Counted from the stretch's first letter, positions 1 through 11,829 are shown. The stretch: DNA of 64,000 nucleotides from Ahaetulla prasina (GCF_028640845.1 NC_080540.1:235033794-235097793); one strand, 5' to 3'. Notes: generated by a model not told the origin, from the letters alone. Translations and numbers: made by a program.

Positions 1-80
1 CTTTTGTTTTCTTTCTTTCTTCTTTCTCTTTCTTCTTTCTTTCTTTTTCTTTTTTCCTTTCCTTCCCTTTCCTTTTATCT
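1..80. repeat. Pyrimidine-rich (TTTC)n-like low-complexity tract
   Basis: The first 80 bases are nearly pure C and T with imperfect TTTC/TTCC units. Nothing else is visible in it; it may continue upstream of the window. Confidence 0.85.
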
Positions 81-241
81 TGGTTTGAAATGTTTTCTGC
101 TTGTTCAAGTAGCTTCTTCAGACAGATAAATAGTAAGTTGTTTCAAACCCCAAAAGAAAAAAAAGTTGAAATGACTCAACTTCCAGACAACTCTACCTGA
201 ATGACTGAGAATCTTTATTGATCTACTGTATAAGCAGCATA

Positions 242-597
242 GGGGACTCGGTGGCTTAGTGGGTAAGATGCTGAGCTTGTCAATCGAAAAGTTGGCAGTT
301 CAGCGGTTCGAATCCCTAGTGCCGCGTAATGGGGTGAGCTCCTGTTACTTGTCCCAGCTTCTGCCAACTTAGCAGTTCAAAAGCACATAAAAAATGCAAG
401 TAGAAAAATAGGGACCATCTTTGGTGGGAAGGTAACAGCGTTCTGTGCACCTTTGGCATTGAGTCATGCTGGCCACATGACCACGGAGACATCTTCAGAC
501 AGCTCTGGCTCTTCGGCTTTGAAATGGAGATGAGCAGTGCCCCCTAGAGTCAGGAAAGAGTAGCACATATGTGCGAGGGGAATCTTTACCTTTACCT
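242..597 (+). mobile_element. Sauria-type tRNA-derived SINE, full length
   Basis: The 5' end has pol III promoter boxes: an A-box-like TGGCTTAGTGG at 252-262 and a B box GGTTCGAATCC at 305-315. The body continues to a 3' end made of CTTTACC units. A near-perfect target duplication (TATAAGCAG followed by C/T and ATA) lies at 229-241 and 598-610. Sauria SINEs are known to share their 3' end with Bov-B LINEs, whose 3' fragments also occur in this window. Family name is from memory of the sequence type; the SINE structure itself is directly visible. Confidence 0.88.
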
Positions 598-610
598 TAT
601 AAGCAGTATA

Positions 611-1589
611 AGTGTTTATGAGTTTATTATTTATTAACATGATTTATGTACTGACTTTCTATCCAAAATAGCTTTCCAAGTAATATCAACCATCGTAAAT
701 AAAAACATTAACAATTTTTTTTGAAAAATGCATTTTTTACAGAGCATGATTTGAAGAAAGAACTCTGAGAGTCAGATTCAATTTTATTTGTTTATCCCAA
801 CTCTACATCACCTTTCTCTTTCTTCAGCAATCAAGACTCCTTACTATGATAAACAAAACAAATATAAACTGAAACAACATTAGAACAAACCTGAATTCAG
901 TTTAAATATATGAAATAAATAGAGAGTTAAAAGTTTTGAAGAAGATACCTGCTTTCACTACCTTCCAGACTAGAGGTCAAACATATTTCCCTAGAGAGTA
1001 TATTCAATGTCTTGGAAGCCATATAGGACAATGTTTTGTCCTACAGATTAGAAAATTGGGATTCTAGTAGTAGGGAAATCATCTAAAGACCGTCTTCTCC
1101 TACTGGTTTAAGTACTAGGCAGGTTCATAGCAGAAAGGTTTATGCTGTGCCTAGTTGGGTTTCAAGTCATTAATGATTTTAAAGGTCCATACTGCCATCT
1201 TGAACTATGCAAGTTAGGTAAGTGGTAGCCATCCAGACAATTCATAGAATTCCTCTCTCTTTTAACTGATCACCAGCCTAGCCAACTTAGTTTCCGCTAA
1301 TTGCAATTCCTGAATACAAAAATACCTCTACATTTAGCATATTGTAATAATCAAGGTGGGTTGTAACTGACCCATAAATAACTGTTGCTAAGAATGTCTA
1401 GTTCAATGAGGATCACAATTGATATGCTAAACATAATTCTGCAAATGTATCCCTTCCACAATATCACTTACCAATCTAATAATAGCTAGGGAGCCAGGAG
1501 CAATTGTAAACTGTAAATATGTTTTTTCTTGGGAAGAACAGTTCTATTAACCTTAACTCCAGAGTCCAGCTTTTTTTATTTATTTAACA
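611..1589. other. AT-rich DNA, no feature recognised
   Basis: About 1 kb of AT-rich sequence with stops in all frames and no repeat family I recognise. It may be old, decayed repeat or single-copy intergenic or intronic DNA. Confidence 0.5.
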
Positions 1590-1597
1590 AAATAACA

Positions 1598-2060
1598 CAG
1601 TGGTGAAATCCAGTTTTTTTTACTACCAGTTCTGTGGGCATGGCTTGTTGGGCCTGGTGTGGCTTGGTGGGCATGGGTTGGTTGGCCTAGCAGGAGAAGG
1701 ATATTGCAAAATCTTCATTCCCACCCCACTCCAGGAGAAGGATACTGCAAAATCCCCATTCCCTGTCCACTCCTGGGGGAAGGATATTGCAAAATCCCCA
1801 TTCCCACTCCACTCTGAGGCCAGCCAGAGGTGACATTTGCCGGCTCTCCGAACTACTCAAAATTTCTGCTACTGGTTCTCCAGAACCTGTCAGAACCTTC
1901 TGGATTTCACCCAGTGGTGGGATTCAGCCAGTTCGCGCCACTTTGGGAGAACCGGTTGTTAACTTTCTGAACAGTTTGGCAAACTGGTTGTTGGAAGAAA
2001 TCATTAGGGCAGAGAACCGGTTGTTAAATTACTTGAATCCCACCCCTGATTTCACCCCTG
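1598..2060 (+). mobile_element. Non-autonomous hAT-type element (family A), split by a second hAT
   Basis: Terminal inverted repeats read CAGTGGTGAAATCCAG at 1598-1613 and, at the other end, CTGGATTTCACC joined to CCTG at 2057-2060. The 8-bp duplication AAATAACA flanks it perfectly (1590-1597 and 2061-2068), as expected for hAT transposition. The body carries a repeated motif (AAGGATA-TTGCAAAATC) three times. It has no transposase. It is interrupted at 1912-2048 by a different hAT-like element. Related copies lie at 9294-9572 and 52504-52767. Confidence 0.9.
1912..2048 (+). mobile_element. Short hAT-type MITE nested in the family A element
   Basis: The 137-bp insert starts CAGTGGTGGGATTCAG and ends TTGAATCCCACCCCTG, so its ends are inverted repeats. 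Its target duplication ATTTCACC (1904-1911 and 2049-2056) is perfect and derives from the 3' inverted repeat of the host element. The insertion is therefore younger than family A at this site. Confidence 0.9.
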
Positions 2061-2193
2061 AAATAACACCTCTACTTCAGCTGTATATAGTTTCAACTTT
2101 TTCTTCCTCATCCAGTTTATTCCTGATGAGATTAAACAATGCTGCTTGCTCCCTTGGAATTGCAAGACAAAGAATCATAGCATCATGAGCATA

Positions 2194-2565
2194 CAGGTAG
2201 TCCTCCACTTATGGCCACAATTGAGCCCAACATTTCTGTTGTTAAGTGAGACATTTTGCCCCATTTAAGATCTTTCTTGTCACAGTTGCTAAGTGACTCA
2301 CTGCAGTTGATAAGTTAGTAACTTGGTTGTTAAGTAAATCTGGCTTTGCTTGTTGGAAGGTAACAAAAGGTGATCACGTGACTTTGGGACACAAAAACAG
2401 TCATAAATATGAACCAGTTGCCAAGCATCTGAATTTTGATCATGTATTAGCAAAGGGATGGTGCAAAAGTTGTAGCTGTGGAAAATGGTGATATGTCACA
2501 TTTTTCAGTGCTGTTGTAACTTTGAATAATCACTAAATGAACTGTTGTAAGTCGAGGACTACCTG
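2194..2565. mobile_element. TA-flanked MITE (Tc1/mariner-like target site)
   Basis: The 372-bp element has 18-bp inverted ends, CAGGTAGTCCTCCACTTA at 2194 and TAAGTCGAGGACTACCTG ending at 2565, with one mismatch. A TA dinucleotide flanks both sides (2192-2193 and 2566-2567), which suggests, but does not prove, a Tc1/mariner-type transposase. There is no coding capacity. A second, interrupted copy in reverse orientation is at 58899-60949. Confidence 0.8.
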
Positions 2566-2743
2566 TATTAATGGTATCCCACTACAATGCTTCAAATGAT
2601 GACTCCAGTTGTTCCAAGTAAATGTTGAACTACATTGGGGATAAGGTAGGAACTAGAGGAATACCATAAGTCAGAGATCTAGGTGTTACACTACAGTCAC
2701 CTTCATCACCCTTTCTACTTGATCCAACAGGAAGGATCCCAAA

Positions 2744-2976
2744 CAGAGATGGTATTCAGCCGGTTCATACCGGTTTGGGTGAACTGGTAGCAGAGATTGC
2801 AGGTGGGCTTCCCTACTTGTCCCAGCTCTATGCCGTCCTATTTAGGCATGTTTTTGAAGCTGGGTGTGTGCACGGAAGGTGCGCGAGCAAGCAAAGTGCA
2901 TGCGCAGAAGGCTGACCGCTTGCGTGGAAGGCTCTTGCATGTGGCAAACCGGTGGTAAGAATATTGGAAACCCACC
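2744..2976. mobile_element. hAT-like non-autonomous element, degenerate
   Basis: It opens CAGAGATGGTATTCAGCCGG and ends near AACCGGTGGTAAG and a GGAAACCCACC motif. ACCGGTT-type motifs and GC-rich, CpG-bearing internal sequence resemble the other hAT copies here. A clean 8-bp duplication is not visible, so the ends are approximate. Confidence 0.5.
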
Positions 2977-3730
2977 AAACATTTCAAAACAACACCCCTG
3001 AGGCCCAACAAGACAAATGGCTTAAAAGGATGCCATGGTAAGTGCTATTGAAATGTATTGAAACTCCAGGAAATATAATTATTATATGCACAAAGATGGG
3101 GGAGAAAATCAATGTTACCCACCACGGAAGGATGGTTGGTGAAACTGGCAGAACTGACTTCTTTGATTAGCGAAAGGGCAATATATACATTTATTTGTGA
3201 CTAGAAGACCTTTATGGCCTTTTTGCATAAACATGGGATTTTAAAAAATGAACTTGTGATTTTGATGAATAAACGAAACAGATTATAGAAAGAAGAGAGT
3301 CATGGTGTAAGAGAGAAAGGTTAAAATATAATTGTACATTTAACTGCTGTGAAGAATATCAGAAGTCCCTTATTTACTTGTATGTTCCTTTATATACCTT
3401 TGGTGTTTTTTTTCTAGTTTCTTCTACTCTTTTTCTTATGGCACATTTAGCCTTTTCTATTCTTTTTCTCTTTTATTTTCCTCTGTTCTATTTTAATTTG
3501 TATTAGTTCTTATGATTGGTATTAACATTTTCAGTAAAAATTATTTTAAAATTCCAGGAAAACTGGCAGTGTTGTGCCTTCTTCTGTCTACCTTCTGGCA
3601 CAAGTCATAAACAAAATGGGACCAAAACACCAAACCCTGAATAAAATTCTAGGACAAAGTAGGACCAGAAAATCAGTTTCAGCCAGATACATTTGAAGTT
3701 AGGAAGCTACCATTTTCTCAGCCATACCAA
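2977..3730. other. AT-rich DNA, no feature recognised
   Basis: No open frame, promoter or repeat that I recognise. It contains a T-rich stretch around 3400-3480. Confidence 0.5.
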
Positions 3731-3769
3731 GGATGTAATATTTGAGACTGGCCTATAAGTTAAGAATTC

Positions 3770-3875
3770 AAAGAAATAGTGCAAGAGCAGAAGATGAGGA
3801 GAGACCTGGCTCATAGAATCACCAAAGGTTGGATTCGACTGAATGGATAACATCATCATCATCAGTTCAGACATC
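3770..3875 (+). mobile_element. RTE/Bov-B LINE 3'-end fragment
   Basis: The segment AGGAGAGACCTGGCTCATAG followed by a TTGGATTCGACTGAATGGA-type ending is the characteristic 3' terminus of Bov-B LINEs. It closely matches the ends at 32740-32790 in this window. It is followed by (ATC)n. Only the last roughly 100 bp are present, which is typical of 5' truncation. Confidence 0.7.
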
Positions 3876-4334
3876 TTCTGGAAATGTTAATAAAAGAACT
3901 AGGATAATACTCTGTGATCAAATATATACTACAGTTTTGCAATCTGGATTCTGGATTAGTAGCAGATATAATTAATCCTGGATTAGTAGCAGATTTATAG
4001 CAGATTCATTAAAAACACTTGAATAATTTAATTTTCTTTGATTTCACAAGATGTAAAGGAAAGAGTCAATTAAGTTTATCAGATCAGAGGTGCAAATATC
4101 CAGGTAGCCACTAGTTGGCAGCAAGGAGTTATAGAAAACTGTTAACTCTTTGCTGCCATCTAGTACCAGTCTGTATTTTTGCAACCTAGTTCTGGGTGGG
4201 TGGTGGGGTCTTGATGAAATTCAGAACCAACTCATACAACTCATCAACTCATACTACAAGCAGACTAAAAGACATTGTGATGCACTATATAAACCAAGCC
4301 ATTAAATATAAGTGCTTGGCTGGGAAATACCATC

Positions 4335-4420
4335 TATATAAAAATTAAATAAGAGAGGTGTCAGTATACAGCCTTGTTTTACGCCCTGGGTAGTTGTAAT
4401 AGATGCTGTCAGGTGTCTTT
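4335..4420 (-). pseudogene. Reverse transcriptase scrap of a non-LTR element
   Basis: Read on the minus strand, this short stretch encodes TQGVKQGCILTPLLFNFYI, which fits reverse transcriptase motif B (G-x-x-Q-G-x-x-x-S/T-P-x-L-F) of RTE- or L1-like LINEs. Stops follow at once. The clade cannot be decided from so little sequence. Confidence 0.45.
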
Positions 4421-5478
4421 GATAGGTATATCTTTCTTTGGCTAGATATATAATCTAAATCAAGATAATTATTAATGTAGATATGAAACTCTTAAGATAA
4501 AAGTAAGTGAAGTGTAAAGTACCTCAACGGCTTTGTGCCAATAAGGCTTAACAATGGAATAAATGAAATAATGATTAAGGAGAGAATAGCTCTTATGTCA
4601 TATAGTAATTTCCTTTGATTGAATCTGTCTGGAATCTTGACTTCCAGATTGCTTTGAAAAAGAACAGCTCTTTTCTTTTTAGAAAATAAACACTAAACTG
4701 AATTTTGAAAATAAGTAGTGTAGTTGTCCCCATGACAGTTACATTTTTTTATAATGCGGGGGGCACATTACTTCATGGGCAAATGGCTTTTAATTCTTGT
4801 AACAAGCTAAAATCTCCTGCCCTTCTAGGTATTCTAAAGTACCCAATACTTCAAATACAAGGTTGGCCCATTCTTCTTGGTAACATTTACGTGAGTGGAA
4901 AAAAAAATCAGAAAATGGTCAATCACAAAGGCAGCTATAGAGATGTTTTTCATCTCTAGGAACAGCAGGATGCTAATGGTAGAGTTAAGAAGACAAAAAA
5001 AAAAAACCCACATTGATTTGTTGACAGAGGCCTCGCAGCTGTCACAGTAAAACACGGTTCTTTTGCACTTAATCAATGTCAGCCTCCAACCAAATCGTTT
5101 TGTAGCCTAGATGAAAAGCAATCAAGAGGAACATCTTCATAAGCATGAAGTCTGCTAGATGGAGTTCAATGAAGTGTGTCCTTAAGCTTAGGCACTTCAA
5201 GTGTGATACATGACCCGCAAGCTAATTGGAATCCTTTAACCCTTTCAAAGGTTGTAACAATTGCTGGCCTTTTTTCTTAAAAAAAAAAAACAAGAAAGAG
5301 AAGCCAGGATACTGGGGAGGGGTTGGGTGGTAGAAGAAAGATTAGATTCCTATCTTAGTCCATGACTCTAAAAGGATATCACATATCCTCACTGAAACAC
5401 AACATTTACCTCAGTCGGAAAAGCTGAGCTGTTCTTCTTAATTATTAAACCAGTCTCAGAAAGTGAGGGTACACATGC

Positions 5479-5481
<3 letters not shown>
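4421..5481. other. AT-rich DNA, no feature recognised
   Basis: Short chance open frames occur on both strands around 4705-5076, but they overlap one another and have no recognisable motif. An A-run is at about 5280-5290. Confidence 0.5.

Positions 5482-5524
<43 letters not shown>
5482..5524. repeat. (CA)n microsatellite
   Basis: An uninterrupted run of about 21 CA units. Confidence 0.95.
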
Positions 5525-5527
<3 letters not shown>

Positions 5528-6737
5528 TTCTAAAAGATGCTTTCATACTTAAAGCAAGTTGGAGGAGATTCTAGAGTCAGGAAATCCTTTTCTTGATTGT
5601 TTCTTAAGGTAAATCCAAATAATTGTATTATATTGGTTTGGTGAGGAAATTAAAATGTAGGGCTGTTTTAAACAAGTAATTGATCTGCTTTCTAATTGTA
5701 ATGAGCCAAGCACATGCTGCAAAAAAGTTACTATACAAATGGGAGATTAAAATGATAAATTTATTTAATTCAGATTCTTAGGGGAGGAGGAATCATATTA
5801 AACATTATATATAAGCACGGTCCCCTGAAATACACAGAATGATTCAACCAATGGCAATCCTCATTTCTTACTTCTTAGGTTAGCATATAGCTAATCAAAA
5901 CATCAGACTACACTGTCTCTGTATTTTCATGGATTTCATGCTATTATGCAATCATGCTGTTTCAAATATGAATAAATATTTAAGCGTAAATGTCAGGCTT
6001 TTGCTTCTGAAACTCAAGGAACAAGTTATGAATGATTGAGTATTTATTTTGTAGTTAACAAAAGTAATAACAAAAAAGTCATCTGTATGTAATATGCTGC
6101 AGAATGTCACTCGATTAAATATTTCAAGTAGCTTAAAAAATATTACTGTCTATTGAGACCATACTCCAATGATGTGACATGGCAATCAGCCACACAAACC
6201 TAAGACTTTTTTCCCAAAATCCTGAGTAGAATCCTACTCAGATTGAGGAAAGATAATAGTTATAGAGATTCATTCAAAGGAGGACAGGATTCCCATGAAA
6301 TTATTATGAAGGGAGTTAAATTGGGATTTTGTGCATATGGAGATGCAAGCTAGCCAAGAATTAGATGTGCCTTTCATGACATAGTTCAGAAATTTGCAAC
6401 TTCCTTGTTCCTATTATGAATTAAGTCCCACATGTAGTTGATGACTGAAGACATTAAAGGCATCAGGTATGCTGAGTAATGGGTAGAAACCATCTCATTC
6501 CAAGGGAATCCTAACCCTACTTGAACCAAAAGAAGAGACATGCTGCAGATGCTGTTAGTCTAGGTATTTCAGTTGGCAGATCCAAGAGAAGAGCTTTTCT
6601 GCCTTGGCACCCAATCTTTGGAATATTATAACCCTCAAGGTAAGATCCCCCCCTCTTGGCTGTTGGACAGTGACCAAGCCAAGGGGAGAAATCGAGCAGG
6701 GAAGTAGTCTAGAATTTTTACAAAGGGACAATAGGGC
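5525..6737. other. Mostly unrecognised DNA with a possible LINE scrap at 6580-6660
   Basis: Most of this shows nothing I can name. Around 6590-6640 the plus strand encodes LAPNLWNII, which recalls the A-P-x-L-W-N motif near the C-terminus of L2/CR1-type LINE proteins, so part may be old LINE into which the next element inserted. Confidence 0.4.
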
Positions 6738-6750
6738 AAAGTCCAAACAT

Positions 6751-8413
6751 TTCCCAGTCATACCAATAATGATTACAATGATCTAACACGAACAGATTTC
6801 ACAGAAGATAATGTTGAAAAGGCGCTACGCAGACTGAAACCATCTCTATCTATTGGACCTGACGGTCTATGTGCATACTTCTTAAAAATGCTTTCCACTG
6901 TTATAGCAGAACCTCTAAGCATAATCTTTGAAAAATCCTTCAGGACCAGCTCCCTTCCCAATCTATGGTCACTAGCCACGGTCATCCCTGTCTTCAAAAA
7001 AGGAGACCCAAGCCTAGTTGAAAATTACAGACCAATTTCTTTATGCTGCGTCACCTGCAAAGTAATGGAATCAATCATCAACCAATCCATCACCCTCCAC
7101 CTAGAAACAAACAACCTACTCTCTAATAAACAATTTGGTTTCAGAAAAAAATTTATCCTGTTATCTACAACTTCTTCATTGCAAAAACATATGGACTACA
7201 AATCTTGATCAGGGCAAAGCAATAGATGCAATTTACATAGACTTCTGTAAAGCCTTTGACTCAGTGGTACACAACAAACTTCTTCTAAAACTAAAATCTT
7301 ATGGCATCTCCAGACCCCTCCATAATTGGATAACTGCGTTCCTGTCAAACAGGGAACAAGTAGTCAAAATAAACAGTGCCCTATCAAATCCTGCTCCTGT
7401 CAATAGCGGTGTCCCCCAAGGCAGCATTCTAGGACCAACACTCTTCATATTATACATTAACAAACTCTGTGACCATATTATAAGTAATTGTGTTCTCTTC
7501 GCCGATGATGTTAAACTATTTAACACTACCAACAATGCTGCTACCCTTCAAAAAGACCTTGACCTTGTGTCAGAATGGTCAAAAACTTGGCAACTCCAAA
7601 TCTCAACCAACAAATGCTCTGTCTTACACATTGGAAAAAAAGAATCAGAACACTAAATACAAGCTTGATGGACATGACCTTGTAGATGACCCTCACTCCG
7701 TAAAAGCCCACTGCAACTACATCACCAAAAAGGCATTAAGGGTTGTAAACCTAATCTTGCGTAGCTTCTTCTCTGGAAAGATTACACTACTGACCAGAAC
7801 ATACAAAACATTTTCTAGACCAATTCTCGATTACAGCTCGCCTGTCTGGAACCCACACTTCATTTCAGACATTAATACAATTGAGCATGTCCAGAAATAT
7901 TTTACAAGAAGAGTCCTCCACTCCTCTGATCACAACAAAATACCTTATGCCACCAGACTTGAAATTCTGGATTTAGAAAATTTAGAACTACGCCGCCTTC
8001 GGCATGATCTGAGCATAACTCATAAAATCATTTGCTACAATGTCCTTCCTGTCGAAGACTACTTTAGCTTCAATTGCAACAATACACGAGCACACAATAG
8101 ATTTAAGCTTAATGTGAACCGCTCCAATCTTGATTGTAGAAAATATGACTTCAGTAACAGAGTTGTTAGTGTCTAGAATGCACTACCTGACTTTGTGGTC
8201 TCATCCCAAAATCCCCAAAGCTTTAACCAAAGACTGCCTACTGTTGACCTCACCCCATTCCTAAGAGGTCTGTAAGGGGTGTGCATAAGAGCACCAGCGT
8301 GCCTACTGTTCCTGTCCTAATGTTCCCTTTGGTTGTATTCAATTTGTGTGGTTATTTCATGCTTATACTTATATATATTGTTGTGTTTGACAAAATAAAT
8401 AAATAAAATAAAT
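6751..8413 (+). mobile_element. CR1-group LINE, 5'-truncated, with target duplication
   Basis: The element contains a decayed reverse transcriptase region, a C-terminal region with the R-V-V-x-x-W-N-A-L-P block, and a 3' tail ending GACAAAATAAATAAATAAA. A 13-bp direct repeat with one mismatch (AAAGTCCAA, A or C, then CAT) flanks it at 6738-6750 and 8414-8426. At 1.66 kb it lacks the endonuclease half. The tail shares its body with fragments at 34762-35482, 40940-41240, 42843-42958, 43204-43632 and 46833-46938. The clade could be CR1, L3 or Rex; CR1-group is as far as motifs allow. Confidence 0.88.
6784..8176 (+). pseudogene. LINE ORF2 remnant: reverse transcriptase and C-terminal domain
   Basis: Three overlapping frames together cover the protein, so there are at least two frameshifts. 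The first frame (to 7208) holds the finger region with PVFKKGD and NYRPISL. The second (7135-7656) holds motif A (YIDFCKAFDSV), motif B (SGVPQGSILGP) and motif C with catalytic FADD near 7500. The third (7490-8176) holds the C-terminal region with LELRRLRHDLS and ends in a premature TAG inside the R-V-V-x-x-W-N block. It cannot be functional. The protein's normal role is target-primed reverse transcription of its own RNA. Confidence 0.88.
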
Positions 8414-8426
8414 AAAGTCCAACCAT

Positions 8427-8905
8427 CCCTGAATGCCATTGAATCTTATCTACTGTAGTCTGGCCCAGGTGCAAACTGCCAGTCTGGGAACATTCTGTGT
8501 AATAAGCATGAGTAATAAAGTGGCTAGTTGAACTCTCCATGTCTGGACCTCATTCTTCACATCTGACATTGGCCTTCCATAAAGACCTTAAAATTACTCT
8601 GTCACTGACCTGATAGGGGCATTCCATCCTGGAAGGGGTTACTGGAGTAAATAGAAGGCCTCACCTTCTGCTATTTTAGCTATTTCTTATTAATCATATC
8701 AAAATGGCCAGAGAGGACAAGGTTTCGTGACTGAAGGGGAAGGGGCATCAATATCATATAGCCGATAAAAGATCAGCAGTTGAGACATTGAAGATGTTTC
8801 CCACTCCAAGATGTATGCTGAAAGAAGATAGAAAACAAACTGTTCAAACTAGAAATGCCAAGGAAGCGTTTAGGCTGCCTCCATAGTGAACTGGTGCTGA
8901 GGCGA
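8427..8905. other. Unrecognised DNA; pre-insertion partner of the segment before 6738
   Basis: This continues the sequence interrupted by the LINE. It contains an AATAAA (about 8514) in an LTR-like or LINE-end-like context, but no matching start was found, so it is not called. Confidence 0.35.
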
Positions 8906-8909
8906 AAAA

Positions 8910-9200
8910 CTACTCCATAGAGACATGCCTTTTAAAAATGGTTAGTAAAGCATGTCTGAACTGTGGTACATGTATGTGATACATATTCCTTCTTACAGAA
9001 TGATCAGTATCTTCCTCGATCTCAGGTCCTCTACCAGAGGCTGGGAATTTGAGGGTTTTGCTGTTCCCAGCACCACACTCCTCTGGATGGAGAGCGCAGA
9101 TAGATCTGAGGGTCTGTTGGAGCCACTTCTCCAGCTTAGGAGTCACAATCCCAAGTTCTTCTACCATTACTGGGACCACTTTGCCCTTGACTTTCCACAT
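8910..9200 (-). pseudogene. LINE protein C-terminal fragment, clade unassigned
   Basis: The minus-strand open frame contains MWKVKGKVVPVMVEELG followed by VTPKLEKWLQQ. This resembles a block (V-I-P-V-V-x-G-A-L-G-x-x-x-x-x-L-E-K-W-L) common in C-terminal regions of certain animal non-LTR retrotransposon proteins. No catalytic motif is included. The assignment is from memory of the block and should be searched. Confidence 0.5.
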
Positions 9201-9241
9201 CCCCTCTGGTTCCTCCTTCAGGCTCTGTTACTCCTCCAATC

Positions 9242-9242
<1 letters not shown>

Positions 9243-9295
<53 letters not shown>
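9243..9295. repeat. (TG)n microsatellite
   Basis: About 26 uninterrupted TG units directly abutting the hAT copy that follows. Confidence 0.95.
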
Positions 9296-9299
<4 letters not shown>

Positions 9300-9572
9300 G
9301 TGGGATTCAACAAATTTTACTACAGGTTCTGTGGGCATGGCTTGGTGGGTGTAGCATGGGAAGGATACTGTAAAATCTCCATTCCCTCTCCACTCCAGAG
9401 GAAGGTTACTGCAAAAACCCCATTTCCTCCCGATTAGCTGGGACTTGGGAGACAGAGAATAGATGGGGGCAGGGGCAGTCAGAGGTGGTATTTACCGGTT
9501 CTCCAAACTATTCAAAATTTCTGCTACTGGTTCCCCAGAACTGGTCAGAACCTGCTGAATACTACCTCTAGT
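9294..9572 (+). mobile_element. hAT-type element, family A copy with eroded ends
   Basis: The body shares GTGGGCATGGCTTGGTGGG and the final CTACTGGTT-CCAGAAC block with the element at 1598. The left end (AATGGTGGGATTCAAC) and right end (GAATACTACCTCTAG) are mutated, and no exact 8-bp duplication is visible because a microsatellite abuts the left side. Confidence 0.7.
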
Positions 9573-10436
9573 TATATGTGCACACACACACACAAGCATG
9601 CATACAAAATTCCCAACCACAATTTCCAATCAATAAATGTCATTACGGGTCACGGCAATTATGGAATTTCAAAGTAGATTTAGAAATGCCTACATGTCAC
9701 AAAGAGCTTTAGAAATACATTATTTTGAGATTCACTTTGTTAAATAAATACAAATGAAAATTTTCATACACCTTTATTGCTCTTGCAACATTTTTGTACA
9801 ATAAAGTAAATTATATCTGGATGAATAAAAACCAGTTGATCCCTCATCCCTGCTTTTCAAGATCTGCTTCAAAGCAAGGAAATTAAATGTGTCTTTCAGT
9901 TTCCAAGGACAGAAAAAATAACAAGAGCGATTGCTTGGTTAATTCTTAGATTTACAGGTAATATATTTGTCAACACAAAAATATCCCAGATAATGAGCTG
10001 GTCAGTTTGCATGGATGGCTGCATGTATAGTGCAAGCCAGGGCTAAGTCAAGTCAAGGGCAGTGACAACACTAATATTGCAGATTTTACTTCAGTTGCAA
10101 ATCAATACAAATGTCAAGAGACAAGCTAAAATTGCTGCTAGTGTGTGAAGGAGACATTAAACACTGACTGGAGTGAAACTTCTGCCGAATGAGCTTTTCC
10201 TTAAGTGCTGAGCTTACCTTATAATAAATCTACTTGGGTCAGTTCAGATAAATAACCCTCACTACATCCAATAGCAATAAACCTCCAAAAAAGTTACTTG
10301 TTCTCTTCTGCCCTTTTTTTGCACCTTCAGATGTAATAAACAAACAGGGCCTTTAAACAATGCCAAGCATATCTTGCCGTTGGAGCCCGAGAGATGCAGA
10401 CAATCAAAGGGAGCCCCTGTAGCAAATGCTTCCATT
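9573..10436. other. AT-rich DNA, no feature recognised
   Basis: No repeat family or open frame recognised. The segment 10340-10430 is more GC-balanced and contains no obvious repeat. Confidence 0.45.
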
Positions 10437-10960
10437 GAATAGAATTTAGAATAGAATTTTTATTGGCCAAGTGTGATTAGACACACAAGAAATTTTTCTT
10501 GGTGCATATGCTCTCAGTGTACATAAAAGAAAAGATACCTTCATCAAGGTACAACATTTACAACACAAATGATGGTCATAGGGTACAATTTAACACTTAA
10601 TGATACAACACTTAATGATAAGCATAGGGTGCAAATAAGCAATCAGGAACAATCAACATCAATATAAATCATAAGGATTGCCAGCAACAAAGTTACAGTG
10701 ATACAGTCATAAGTGGAAGGAGATGGGTGATGGGAACGATCAGAAGATTAATAGTAGTGCAGATTTAGTAAATAGTTTGACAGTGTTGAGGGAATTATTT
10801 GTTTAGCAGAGTGATGGCCTTCGGGAAAAAACTGTTCCTGTGTCTAGTTGTTCTGGTGTGCAGTGCTCCATAGCGTCGTTTTGAGGGTAGGAGTTGAAAC
10901 AGTTTATGTCCAGGATAAAGAAATAATCATAGGGTTGATTGTGGAACTCTTCTTTTTAAT
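10437..10960 (-). mobile_element. LINE 3' end (CR1/Rex group) with short AATAG tail
   Basis: In minus orientation the element ends in a conserved block containing TGTGTCCAATCACACTTGG-like sequence followed by TTCTATT units (here only two or three, 10437-10462). The same block precedes the long ATTCT array at 13900 and, inverted, abuts the AATAG array at 32290. Coding remnants further in (around 10800-10880) read as FFPEGHHSA, matching the F-F-P-x-A-x-x-L-L motif near the end of such LINE proteins. The 5' limit is approximate. Confidence 0.75.
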
Positions 10961-11249
10961 CTCCTCTAAGCATCTTTGGAACTACCCTTGCATTTTAGAA
11001 AAGGAATCAAAGCGATCTGCTTCCATTGATATCTAAAGGTGTCTGGAATGACAGATTCATGATAAATATTTCTTGCTTGCTTTTCAAGAGATTGTGGCTC
11101 CTGCTACCACTGCTGCCAATTCTTTTCATCCCTAGAATCAAACAGGGGATGTAATGGTATGTGGGAGGAATCGCTTTGAAAGATAGGAGTAAGATCCACA
11201 GCCAGGGCAATGGTTGGATAAGCTTAGCCTGCAGAAGCAACATGAACAT

Positions 11250-11445
11250 GGCATGACATTTCTTCCCATGTGGCTGTTAAGTGAGACATCACATAACCGC
11301 AACTTGCAATTTTACTTCTGTGTTCTCCATTAACTTCGCTTGTGGGAAGACAGTTGCCAAACTCACAAATGGTGATCAATGGTGACTTTCAACTGAAATT
11401 TCTGTCCTAATTGTGATCATAAGTTGGTGGCTATCTCGTACATAG
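11250..11445. repeat. Possible degenerate relative of the TA-flanked MITE
   Basis: GTTAAGTGAGACAT and the later TGATCATAAGTTG resemble internal parts of the MITE at 2194, but the terminal repeats are lost. Weak call. Confidence 0.35.
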
Positions 11446-11753
11446 ACTTTTGTTCAAGTAGGATGTTATAAAGACGAAGGATTGAAAAGAGAGAGAGTTC
11501 TGAATGCTCAATCAAAACCAGCAGTTTTCATAGGTGTTTATGTCAGACAGATACACAAAAGAAAAGAAAAAAGGTGAGGTTTTGATGACATGTTCAGGAC
11601 TCCCTTTATTTTTTTTTAAAGAATCTACCTGTGGATCTCATGATATGAAGGAAAAAAGATATGAAAGAATAAGGAAAGGAAAGGAAACAAAAGAAGATAA
11701 GTTTGATGTAGAAGAACCCCAGGATAGAATCAGAGAGGAAGTTTCACTTTGAA

Positions 11754-11755
11754 AA

Positions 11756-11826
<71 letters not shown>

Positions 11827-11829
11827 ATA
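11754..11829. repeat. (AAAT)n microsatellite
   Basis: About 19 AAAT units. No LINE tail was recognised immediately upstream. Confidence 0.95.

Noticed and set aside
242..320. tRNA gene
   Set aside because: A and B boxes are present, but the sequence continues as a SINE with target duplications and the cloverleaf is not intact.
4705..5076. Small genes on both strands
   Set aside because: Overlapping chance frames in AT-rich DNA with no splice or protein signature.
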